DNA from: JACRCT01 sp036504155
GTDB taxonomy: Bacteria > Myxococcota > Myxococcia > Myxococcales > UBA5297
Reading direction: 5' to 3'
Assembly: GCA_036504155.1 (NCBI GenBank)
Contig: DASXVQ010000020.1
Coordinates: forward strand, 1 to 64,000
DNA length: 64,000 bases
How positions within the stretch are numbered: position 1 is the first letter of the stretch; each line of letters opens with the position of its first letter. Of the stretch, positions 9,556-16,994 are shown in pieces. The notes beneath the pieces were generated by a model. It was not told the DNA's origin and did not search any database. It saw only the letters and a program-made list of their open reading frames with translations. The position numbers and the translations under genes are program-made.

Positions 9556-10617
9556 TCAGCTCCCCGCGGCAGGCAGCGCCTTGAGCCCCGGCAGCGGAAT
9601 CGTGCTGACCACGGCGTAGATCTCGGCGAACAGGTCGCGCTCGCGCGTGCCGCACTCGTGGACGATCTGCGCGGCTTCCTTGAACGCCGCGGGGGCGGCC
9701 TGGCCGCTCTTGATGATCTTGGCGCTCCTGGCCGCGAACTCGCGCCAGCGGTCGCCGATGCCGGTGAGCTTCTCGGAGAAGCCCTGGAACTCGGGGCGGC
9801 CGAGGATCGGCCCGGCTTCCTGCAGGAACGCGGCGCCCAGGTAGCGGAAGCCGGCCCCGCCGGTGCCGATCTCCTCCTGCATGCGCACCACCGTCGCCAG
9901 GTTCACCAGCGCGTCCTTCGGGCTCTTGGCGTAGCGGCGCGGCCACTGCTCCATCCGCTGCGCGAGGTAGCGGATGGCCCTCCACCCGAAGTACGGGAAG
10001 GGGATGGTCGACATGTGGTGGCTGATCTCCTGCGCCCCCAGGAGCACCGCCCGCGCCAGCACCTCGGGGCTCGGCTTGGGCGCCGCGAGGACGTAGTACA
10101 TCCGCCCCCTGGGCGCGAAGGCTCCCTTGGCGAACCGCGCGTGCCGCAGCGAGGCCTCGCTGCAGACCACCGGCGCGTCGAGCACCGGGTCGCTCACGTT
10201 CCAGCCCTCGCTCGTGCGGCCGTAGACGAGGATGTTGTGCAGGTTGAACGGGAAGCGGAAGCGCCGCGGCATGTACTCGAGCCAGTAGATGCTCGACTGC
10301 AGCCCCACGAGCTTGCCCTGGTCGACGAGCGTGGCCAGGGCGGTCATGCCCTGCTCCTCGTCGCCGAACTGCCGCATCTCGTAGGCGACCCCCAGGCGCT
10401 TGCAGGCCTTCTTGAAGATGGTCGCCGGCAGGCTGCGGAAGGTCAGCGACGGCAGGCCCCACAGCCTGTCCCAGGGCGCCTGGACGAAGAACAGGCCGCT
10501 GCCGATGCCGAAGACCAGCGCCTCGCTCACCGGGAGCCCGGCGTGGGCGAGCAGCACCGAGGTGACGCCCGTCTCGCAGTGCGCCGCGAGGCGGTGCTGG
10601 AAGGCGCCCTCGGCCAT
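9556..10617 (-). CDS. BtrH N-terminal domain protein (predicted acyl transfer/release)
   Basis: 353 aa. It opens with HCETGVTSVLLAHAG and continues with EALVFGIGSGLFF, the signature of the BtrH N-terminal fold. A central YYVL segment and a helical C-terminal half (DUF4872-like) follow. BtrH of butirosin biosynthesis transfers an acyl side chain from a carrier protein to an aminoglycoside amine, so a carrier-protein acyl transfer role fits this operon. The Cys and His of the HC and LHNI motifs are plausible catalytic residues. It is the last gene of the seven-gene operon and its ATG overlaps the previous stop by one base (TGATG). Confidence 0.78.
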   Translation of the reverse strand: MAEGAFQHRLAAHCETGVTSVLLAHAGLPVSEALVFGIGSGLFFVQAPWDRLWGLPSLTFRSLPATIFKKACKRLGVAYEMRQFGDEEQGMTALATLVDQGKLVGLQSSIYWLEYMPRRFRFPFNLHNILVYGRTSEGWNVSDPVLDAPVVCSEASLRHARFAKGAFAPRGRMYYVLAAPKPSPEVLARAVLLGAQEISHHMSTIPFPYFGWRAIRYLAQRMEQWPRRYAKSPKDALVNLATVVRMQEEIGTGGAGFRYLGAAFLQEAGPILGRPEFQGFSEKLTGIGDRWREFAARSAKIIKSGQAAPAAFKEAAQIVHECGTRERDLFAEIYAVVSTIPLPGLKALPAAGS

Positions 10618-11030
10618 CAGAGCAGGCTCTCCGGCTTCTCCGGCAGCGCTCCGAGCTCGTCCACCGGCATCTGCAGGCTGTCGGCGTAGCGCCGCGCCAG
10701 CTTCGGCGACAGGTGGCGGAAGCCGAACGGCGTCAGGTGCCAGCGCGTGCGCAGGCTCCACACCCCCGCGTACGAGGCGAGCAGCGCCGGGGTGAGCATC
10801 TTGCGGGCGAGGTGGTAGGCGAGCGGGCTCTGCTGGCCGGCCTGCACCGCCGCGAACGCCGCCTGGATGGCGCGGTCCTGCTCCTCGAGCGCGGCGGCGG
10901 TGGCGGTGGTCTCGGCGCTCCAGCCCGGGCTGGCCACGATGCGGTACTGGCCCTTCTCGTCGAGCGCGTAGGTGCCGCGGTTGAAGTCCTCCAAGAACCC
11001 CTTGTCGGCGGGCACCTCGCTGGTCTTCAT
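10617..11030 (-). CDS. Conserved-looking 137-aa protein of the DAR-type operon, unknown
   Basis: 137 aa, no signal peptide. The N-terminal half is polar (DFNRGTYALDEKGQYRIV). The C-terminal half has aromatic/basic helices (LLASYAGVWSLRTRWHLTPFGFRHLSPKLARRYADSL). I recognise no family. It overlaps darB upstream by 4 bp (ATGA) and btrH-like downstream by 1 bp, so it is tightly coupled to the pathway. Possible roles are an accessory subunit for DarB or the BtrH-like protein. Confidence 0.6.
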   Translation of the reverse strand: MKTSEVPADKGFLEDFNRGTYALDEKGQYRIVASPGWSAETTATAAALEEQDRAIQAAFAAVQAGQQSPLAYHLARKMLTPALLASYAGVWSLRTRWHLTPFGFRHLSPKLARRYADSLQMPVDELGALPEKPESLL

Positions 11031-12184
11031 CCGCACACCGTCAAGAGCATGTAGGAGACCGAGAAGCGGCCGCTCTCGGGCACGAAGCACAGGAGCTTGT
11101 CGCCCCCGCGGAGCCGGCCGGAGGCGAGCAGCTCGTCGAGGATGATGAAGATCGACGCGGCGCCGGTGTTGCCCTTCTGCGCGAGGTTGGTGAAGACCCG
11201 GTCCTCGCCGATGGCGAAGCCCAGCTCGGCGAGCCGGCTGCGCATCTCGGTGGCGAAGTAGTACGAGGAGAAGTGCGGCAGCATCCAGCCGACGCTCTTG
11301 GGGTCCAGCCCGTGCCGCGCGACGGAGCGCGAGAGCCCCTCGCGCATCAGCCGCCCGATGTTCTTGTTCAAGAGCCGCGCGTCCTGCCCCATGTTGAAGA
11401 AGCCGCGCCGCTGCAGCTCGTGGCCGTCTTCGATCTCCTTCCAGCCGGTGAGCCGCCCGTCCTCCTCCTTGACGGCGCCGTGGTACATGCAGGTCTCGAT
11501 CTCGCCGGCGAACGAGACGTAGTCGATCCACTCGATCCGCAGCGGGGGCGTCCCGGCGCGCTGCACCGGCTCGGGCTCGAGGAGGATGGCCCCGGCGCCG
11601 TCGGAGAGCATCCAGCGCAGGAAGTCGTGCTCGAAGGCCAGGTGCGGGTGGGTGGCGAGCTTCTTGAGCTTCTCCTCCAGCTCCGGCTGGAAGTGGCTGG
11701 CGCGCATCAGCGAGCTGGTCAGCTCGCTGCCGGCCACCACCGCGTTGGGCGACTCGCCGCTGGCGACCGCCATGGCCGCGTACTTGAGCGCCGCCATCGA
11801 GGCGCAGCACACGCCGGCGCAGGTGATCACCTCGCAGGGCGGGGCCTGCAGCTCCCCGTGGACCATCGCCCCGTGCGCGGGCATCAGCTGGTCGGGGGTG
11901 GCGGTGCCGCAGGCGAGCAGCGCCAGGTCCTTGGCGAGGCTGAAGCCCGCCCTCTTCGACAGGAGGCGCACCGCCTCGGCGGTCATCTGCGCGTTGCTGT
12001 GCGTGGCCCTCCCGGTGGCGGGGTCGATGGCGTAGTGGCGGCTCTTGATCCCGTTGGCCTTCAGGACGTGCGTCCGGGCGACGGAGGGCCGCTCGCCGAC
12101 CTGGCCGAGCACCTTCTCGATGTCCGCGTTGGCGACCGGTGCGTTGGGCAGGAACGCCGCGGCCGCATTGATGTACGCCTTCAC
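11027..12184 (-). CDS. darB: DarB-like ketosynthase (KAS III family)
   Basis: 385 aa. The start is GTG at 12184, with GGAGGAG 7 bp upstream. The sequence follows the KAS III-like DarB pattern of Bacteroidetes dialkylresorcinol and flexirubin loci: NGIKSRHYA near 45, LACGTATPDQLMPAHG near 90-105, the Cys site GVCCASM (C126/C127), FLRWMLSDGAGA, LPHFSS with the likely catalytic His, and NTGAAS with the Asn. DarB condenses two beta-keto/acyl thioesters to give the dialkyl cyclohexenone precursor. It overlaps darA upstream by GTGA and the 137-aa gene downstream by ATGA. Assignment rests on recalled motif similarity, not a search. Confidence 0.78.
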   Translation of the reverse strand: MKAYINAAAAFLPNAPVANADIEKVLGQVGERPSVARTHVLKANGIKSRHYAIDPATGRATHSNAQMTAEAVRLLSKRAGFSLAKDLALLACGTATPDQLMPAHGAMVHGELQAPPCEVITCAGVCCASMAALKYAAMAVASGESPNAVVAGSELTSSLMRASHFQPELEEKLKKLATHPHLAFEHDFLRWMLSDGAGAILLEPEPVQRAGTPPLRIEWIDYVSFAGEIETCMYHGAVKEEDGRLTGWKEIEDGHELQRRGFFNMGQDARLLNKNIGRLMREGLSRSVARHGLDPKSVGWMLPHFSSYYFATEMRSRLAELGFAIGEDRVFTNLAQKGNTGAASIFIILDELLASGRLRGGDKLLCFVPESGRFSVSYMLLTVCG

Positions 12185-13095
12185 CGAATCGCTCCTCCGG
12201 ACGGCTGCGACAACTCTTCGATGCGCTGGCGGTACCACTTCGAGCCGGAAAGATTCAAGACCTCGCCCGCCAGGGCGATGGGGAGGGCCAGCGGCAGCGA
12301 GCTGACCAGCCAGCAGAACCACACCAGGCCGAGCGGGTATTTGAGCGGCTGCGGAGCGGCCTTGATGAGCCTGGCCCACAGCCGGAACAGGGCCTTGGCG
12401 CCCATCTCCGGCAGGAGGTAGCGGCGGCGGACCTCGATGGCCTCCAGGCCGCCCCTGCCGCCGAACACCGAGCCCGAGATCGGCCCCGCCTTCAGCGCCT
12501 CGAGGAGCTTCTGGCCCGGCCCGCGCAGCTCGGCGATCTCCCGGTCCGAGACCCCGGCGGGCGGGAACGGGCTGCCTTCCTTGCGTCCGGCGATGAGCCA
12601 GCGGGGCGTGGTGTAGAAGCTCGCCCAGTCGGGCCCCTGGTCGACGCGGCCGACGTGGTCGACGAGCCTGCCGCCGCGCGCGGCCACCAGCTTCTTCAGC
12701 TCGCCCCACCCGCGCTGCCACATGTTGCGCGTGGCGCTGAGCACGACCACCGGCGCGTCCTTCAGGACCTCCGCCTGCGGGCTCTTCAGGAACGCCACCA
12801 CCGGCGGCGCGGGAGAGAGGTACCAGACGGTCAGCCCGAGGACGATCAGGTCGTACTTCTTCGCCGGGTCGATGGCGGGCGGCTGGACGGGCGGCGGCTC
12901 GCCGAGGACCGACTGCGGGAAGACGGAGAGGAAGCCGCGCATGCCCCAGGGGAAGGGATAGGGCGTCTCGGGCCGCAGTTCGACGAGATCGACCTGGACC
13001 TCTTCGGAGGCCTCGCGCAGCGGCGCCGTGAAGCTCTCCATGCACCGCTTCAACTGGCCGGTCTGGCTGTAAAAGACCGCGAGGACGCGCTTCAC
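12181..13095 (-). CDS. darA: DarA-like dialkylresorcinol-forming enzyme (flavodoxin-like N-terminus)
   Basis: 304 aa. GTG start overlapping the previous stop (GTGA). The N-terminus VFYSQTGQ (residues 7-14) is a flavodoxin-type phosphate-binding loop. It is followed by YPFPW and PQSVLG segments and a VLGLTVWYLSPAP strand-loop, the pattern I associate with DarA of flexirubin/dialkylresorcinol clusters. The C-terminus has one or two hydrophobic helices (LVWFCWLVSSLPLALPIALAGEV). DarA aromatises the DarB product to a resorcinol. It is immediately followed by darB, the same pairing as in known clusters. A generic flavodoxin-fold NAD(P)H oxidoreductase is the main alternative. Confidence 0.7.
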   Translation of the reverse strand: MKRVLAVFYSQTGQLKRCMESFTAPLREASEEVQVDLVELRPETPYPFPWGMRGFLSVFPQSVLGEPPPVQPPAIDPAKKYDLIVLGLTVWYLSPAPPVVAFLKSPQAEVLKDAPVVVLSATRNMWQRGWGELKKLVAARGGRLVDHVGRVDQGPDWASFYTTPRWLIAGRKEGSPFPPAGVSDREIAELRGPGQKLLEALKAGPISGSVFGGRGGLEAIEVRRRYLLPEMGAKALFRLWARLIKAAPQPLKYPLGLVWFCWLVSSLPLALPIALAGEVLNLSGSKWYRQRIEELSQPSGGAIR

Positions 13096-14012
13096 CGGGC
13101 CACCTCACCCGCGCCGCGCGAGAAGCGCGTCACGCCCACGAACCCGTCGCAGGTCACGCTGACCGACTCGAACACCGCCGGGCCGTCCTTTCGGTCGAGG
13201 AAGACGCACAGCTGCCCCGCGTGCTCGGTGGGCCAGGCGCCGCGGGACGGCGCGCGCACGGCCTGCGGGACGGCCTGCAGGAGCTCGGCGGCGCCCGGTT
13301 CGAGCCGCGCGCCGATCGACAAGGTGCCAGGGCCCCGGGGGCCCGCCTGCCGCAGCGCCTCGGCCGGGGAGGCGTCGCCCACGAAGACGTGCTCGAGCAC
13401 GGCCCGGGAGTCCGGCCCGCGCCGCTCGAGCAGCAGCCAGCCCGAGCCCTCGCTGAAGGCGACCTGCACGGCGTCCGGCAGCTTCATCCGCTCGCGCTGC
13501 GCCGCGTCGTCGCCGAAGTAGACGTCGGCGCCGCCGACGAGCACGAAGTCCGCGTCGCCGGCCCACAGGAGGTCGCGCGCGGTCGCGAGCGCGCACTCGA
13601 AGCTGACGTCGTCCTGGGAGAGGGCGATGACCGGCCCGGTGAGCTGGAAGGCCTCGGCGACGTAGAAGGCCCCGGAGTTGCCGATGGCGTTGGCGAACTG
13701 GATGGGGCTGGGGAACAGGTCGGTGGGGCCTCCGAGCGTCGCCTCGCAGAAGCCGGCCATGTCGATGGAGTTGCCGATGCCGGTGCCGAAGACGACGGCC
13801 GTCCGGTCCGGCGGCAGCTTCAGGCCCGAGCTCTTGACCGCGCTGGCGGCGCCGCACAGGGCGAGCTTGATGAACCGGCCGATCTTGCGGAAGCGCTTGC
13901 CCACCAGCGGGCTGGAGATGGGCTCGAGGTCCTCGGGCAGGCGGGCGTTGGCCTCGGGGAGCACCGAGCCCCAGGCGCGCACGCCGATGGCCGGCAGGGT
14001 CGGGGCCGTCAT
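13092..14012 (-). CDS. Beta-ketoacyl synthase homologue lacking the active-site Cys (chain-length-factor-like)
   Basis: 306 aa, shorter than a full KAS II. It keeps thiolase-fold landmarks (GTGIGNSIDMAG, FANAIGNSGAFYVAEAF, LLWAGDADFVLVGGADV). Counting back from the GDAD/VGG landmark, the catalytic Cys position falls in SQDDVSFE, with Asp instead of Cys. No HGTGT or KxxxGH motifs are visible. This fits a non-catalytic ketosynthase partner such as a chain-length factor or ApeC. It sits 4 bp overlapped with the active ketosynthase upstream, so the two may form a heterodimer. Confidence 0.75.
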   Translation of the reverse strand: MTAPTLPAIGVRAWGSVLPEANARLPEDLEPISSPLVGKRFRKIGRFIKLALCGAASAVKSSGLKLPPDRTAVVFGTGIGNSIDMAGFCEATLGGPTDLFPSPIQFANAIGNSGAFYVAEAFQLTGPVIALSQDDVSFECALATARDLLWAGDADFVLVGGADVYFGDDAAQRERMKLPDAVQVAFSEGSGWLLLERRGPDSRAVLEHVFVGDASPAEALRQAGPRGPGTLSIGARLEPGAAELLQAVPQAVRAPSRGAWPTEHAGQLCVFLDRKDGPAVFESVSVTCDGFVGVTRFSRGAGEVAR

Positions 14013-15172
14013 GACCTCGCCCCCCGGTCGGCCACGACGTAGGAGACCGCGGTGCCGCCGAAGCCGAAGGCGTTGAAGAGGTATGCGCCGGGCCTGCCGC
14101 CGGTCGACAGCGGCGCCGTCAGCGGGGCGAGGGACACCTCCTCGGTCGGGGAGGCGAAGCCGGCGCTGGCGGGCAGGAAGCCCTCTTCCAGGCACCACAT
14201 CGACAGCACCTGCTCCATCGCCGCGGAGGAGCCCACCGTGTGGCCGATGAAGCCCTTCCAGGACAGGAACGGGGGCGGGGCGCCGTCGAAGGCGGCCACC
14301 ATCCCGCGCAGCTCGGACAGGTCGTTGGTGGGCGTGCCGGTGCCGTGCGCCTTGACCGCGACCAGCTCCCGGGGCGCGACGCGCGAGCGCTCCAGCGCCT
14401 GGCGCATCACCGCCGCCGCGGTCTTGCCGCCGCTCGAGCCCGCCGCGATGTGGCTGGGGTCGTGGGCGATGGCGCCGTCGAGGAGCTCGAAGCGGGACCT
14501 CGGCGTCTCGCCCGCGGGCTCGAGGACCATCGCCACGCCGGCCTCGCCGAAGTTGAGACCGTCGCGGTCCTTGTCGAAGGGCCGGCAGGCCTTCTCGGAG
14601 TAGAGCTGCAGCAGGCGGAAGCCCTCGATGGAGTTCTTCATCACCAGGTCCACGCCGAAAACCAGCGCGCGCGGGACCCGGCCGAGCCGCAGCGCGCGCA
14701 GCGCCATCATCAGCGCCACGCCGGTGGAGGTGCAGGCGGTGGTGAAGGTGCACAGCGGGCCCCGGGAGCCGAAGCGGCGCGCGACGTGGCTGGCGATGGG
14801 GCCCGGCCCGCCGGAGAGGAACTCGGACTTCCACGGGAGCCCGGCGCGGATCTTGGCGATGGCCGGCAGCTCCTCGATCGGGGTCTGGCCGGTGGTGGTG
14901 CCGACGAAGACGCCGGTCTCGGCGCGCTCGGCGGCGGTGAGCGGGCAGCTGGCCTCGAGCTGCTCGAGCACCCGGTCGCTGAGCTTGTAGATGCCCATCG
15001 GGTCGTCGCAGTAGCGATCCACCCAGCCGGCGATGACCCCTGGCCCGGCGACCAGGCTCTCGGGCACGGAAGCCGTCAGGCCGGTGCGCCCGGACTGGGC
15101 CGCCGCCACCTGCGTCTTCCGGTCGGCCCCCAGGCAGCTGATGCCGGTGAAGCCTCGAATCTCGACTCGCAA
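14009..15172 (-). CDS. Beta-ketoacyl-ACP synthase II-type, catalytically complete
   Basis: 387 aa. A full KAS II/FabF fold with catalytic Cys147 (TTACTSTG), His276 (KAHGTGTPTND) and His311 with Lys306 (KGFIGHTVGSS). The start is a TTG at 15172; no better start codon exists before conserved sequence begins (GFTGISCLG). It lies 30 bp after the ACP gene and overlaps the inactive homologue downstream (ATGA). It would extend an acyl chain on the adjacent ACP by decarboxylative condensation with malonyl-ACP. Confidence 0.85.
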   Translation of the reverse strand: MRVEIRGFTGISCLGADRKTQVAAAQSGRTGLTASVPESLVAGPGVIAGWVDRYCDDPMGIYKLSDRVLEQLEASCPLTAAERAETGVFVGTTTGQTPIEELPAIAKIRAGLPWKSEFLSGGPGPIASHVARRFGSRGPLCTFTTACTSTGVALMMALRALRLGRVPRALVFGVDLVMKNSIEGFRLLQLYSEKACRPFDKDRDGLNFGEAGVAMVLEPAGETPRSRFELLDGAIAHDPSHIAAGSSGGKTAAAVMRQALERSRVAPRELVAVKAHGTGTPTNDLSELRGMVAAFDGAPPPFLSWKGFIGHTVGSSAAMEQVLSMWCLEEGFLPASAGFASPTEEVSLAPLTAPLSTGGRPGAYLFNAFGFGGTAVSYVVADRGARS

Positions 15173-15202
15173 AAAGACCTGCCTTGGCCACCGACCCGAC
15201 GA

Positions 15203-15496
15203 TTACCCGGGGAAGCGCTGCGCCAGCGCGTCCCCACCCTCTTTCGCGATGTAGTCGGCCAGTGTGGCGATGGACTGGAAGTAGTCGCGCGCCGAGCTCA
15301 TGTTCTTCATCTTGACCTTGTACTCGCGCTCGATCGCGATGGCGATCTCGATGGCGTCGAGGCTGGTCAGGTCGAGCGGCCCGTCCGGGGCGAAGAGCAC
15401 CGCGTCGTCCGCGACGTCGTCCGGGTCGACGCCCTTGACGTCGCAGACCTTGATGACGAGGCCCTTCAGGTGCTTGCGCAGTGCTGCCACGTCCAT
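15203..15496 (-). CDS. Acyl carrier protein
   Basis: 97 aa. The phosphopantetheine site is LTSLDAIE with Ser45, a variant of the usual DSL motif with Thr before Ser. It is flanked by the acidic helix (EIAIAIEREY) expected for ACPs. It is the first gene of the minus-strand operon, so it is presumably the dedicated carrier for the two ketosynthases, the dehydratases and DarB. Confidence 0.85.
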   Translation of the reverse strand: MDVAALRKHLKGLVIKVCDVKGVDPDDVADDAVLFAPDGPLDLTSLDAIEIAIAIEREYKVKMKNMSSARDYFQSIATLADYIAKEGGDALAQRFPG

Positions 15497-15555
15497 GGTT
15501 TCTGGTCCGCCCGATCTCGCTTTGGCCCGGTCCCGCGGGCTCGAAAGTGTCGCGC

Positions 15556-15585
15556 AGAATACACGGGCGGCCGCACGCGGCTCAA
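15556..15585 (-). promoter_or_regulatory. Candidate promoter for the ACP-darA-darB-btrH operon
   Basis: On the minus strand, TTGAGC (complement of 15580-15585) is followed after 18 bp by TATTCT (complement of 15556-15561), about 60 bp before the ACP start. Each hexamer matches the sigma-70 consensus at four of six positions. Inference from sequence only. Confidence 0.35.
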
Positions 15586-15654
15586 GGATTCAACGGGGGA
15601 TCCGCCCCGGCGCAGGCGGCGCTCGGCGCAGGGGGCGAGCCGGACTTCCCCGCG

Positions 15655-15684
15655 TTGACACCGCGAGGGTCGCCCGCCTAGATC
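15655..15684 (+). promoter_or_regulatory. Candidate promoter for the divergent ketosynthase pair
   Basis: A perfect TTGACA (15655-15660) is followed after 18 bp by TAGATC (15679-15684), about 117 bp upstream of the GTG at 15801. Together with the minus-strand candidate at 15556-15585, this makes 15497-15800 (304 bp) a divergent promoter region with no other gene visible. Confidence 0.4.
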
Positions 15685-15800
15685 TACGCCCCGCCCGGGC
15701 CGCCGTTGCTCCCGGGCGAAATCCTCAGAGCGGCCGGCGTACGGCTGGCGCAGCTGGCAGCCGGGTTGCCGTTCGAGCTCTCGGCGGGGCGGAGTCGACC

Positions 15801-16994
15801 GTGCGTGTGGGCGTGACTGGCGACGGTGCTGTCTGCGCCCTGGGCGCCACGGTGGCCCAGTGCCTGGCCGGCCTCTACCAGGGCCGCGTGCAGGCGCCCG
15901 GCCCCTGGGCCCCGTCGCAGGCCCTCGAGAGCCCGTCGCCGGTGTTCGAGGTGGTGGCCGATCTCGTCGACGTGCGCGCCCGCGACGGCCGCCCTCTCTC
16001 CCGGACCTCGCAGCTGGCGCTGCTGGCCCTGCGCGAGGCGTTGGCGACCGCGGGGGCCGGCGGAGCACGGCCGCCCTCGCCCGAGCGCGTCGGCGTCATC
16101 GTGGGGACCACGGTGGGCTGCACCTTCAACGACGAGCCCTTCTATCGCGCCTTCCGGGCCGGCCAGGCCCCGGGGCTCGAGGCGGTCGAGCGCTACGTCG
16201 CCAACGATCTCGCCGAGGTGCTGGCCGAGGAGCTCGGCGCGCGCGGCCCCCGGGCCACGGTCACCAACGCCTGCGCCTCGGGCACCGACGCCATCGGGCT
16301 CGGAGCCCGGTGGATCGCCTCGGGCCGGTGCGACCGGGTGATCGCCGGGGGCGCCGATGCGCTGGCGCTCTTCCCCTACCTGGGCTTCAGGGCGATGAAC
16401 ATGGCGCCGGTGCGGCCCCGGCCGTTCGACCTGTCGCGCCAGGGGCTCAACCTGGGCGAGGGCGCCGGGGTGGTCGTGCTCGAGAGCGAGGCGGCGGCGC
16501 GCGCCCGGGGAGCCCGCTGCCTGGGCTTCGTCGCCGGCTACGGCAGCGGCGCGGACGCCTTCCACCCGACCCGGCCGCACCCCGAAGGCCGGGGCCTGCG
16601 CGCGGCGCTGGCCGCCGCCCTGGCCGACGCCGCGCTCGCCCCGGAGGCCATCGGCTTCGTCAACGCCCACGGCACCGGGACCCTCGAGAACGACCGCGTG
16701 GAAGGCTGCGCGCTCGCCGCGCTCCTTCCACACCGCCCCCCCATCGTTGCGACCAAGGGCATGACCGGGCACACCCTGGGGGCGGCGGGGGCGCTGGAGG
16801 CGATCTTCACCCTGCGCAACCTCCTCGACGGCCAGCTCCCCGCCAGCGCCGGCTTCCAGACCCCGGACCCCGCCTGCGCCATCATCCCCACGGTGCGCCT
16901 GACGCCGACCGAGGCTCGCGCCGCGCTCTCCGACTCGCTGGCCTTCGGCGGCGCGAACGCGGCGCTGGTGCTGCTCCGGGGGGACCCGGCATGA
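15801..16994 (+). CDS. Beta-ketoacyl-ACP synthase II-type, catalytically complete
   Basis: 397 aa. Complete ketosynthase with Cys158 (TNACASGTDA), His290 (VNAHGTGTLEND) and His324/Lys319 (TKGMTGHTLGAAG). GTG start at 15801 with GGAG about 7 bp upstream. The closest functional analogues are the FabF-like condensing enzymes of aryl polyene loci (ApeO/ApeR). It overlaps the next gene by ATGA and is transcribed divergently from the ACP operon, so a second condensing enzyme is available to the same ACP. Confidence 0.85.
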   Translation: MRVGVTGDGAVCALGATVAQCLAGLYQGRVQAPGPWAPSQALESPSPVFEVVADLVDVRARDGRPLSRTSQLALLALREALATAGAGGARPPSPERVGVIVGTTVGCTFNDEPFYRAFRAGQAPGLEAVERYVANDLAEVLAEELGARGPRATVTNACASGTDAIGLGARWIASGRCDRVIAGGADALALFPYLGFRAMNMAPVRPRPFDLSRQGLNLGEGAGVVVLESEAAARARGARCLGFVAGYGSGADAFHPTRPHPEGRGLRAALAAALADAALAPEAIGFVNAHGTGTLENDRVEGCALAALLPHRPPIVATKGMTGHTLGAAGALEAIFTLRNLLDGQLPASAGFQTPDPACAIIPTVRLTPTEARAALSDSLAFGGANAALVLLRGDPA

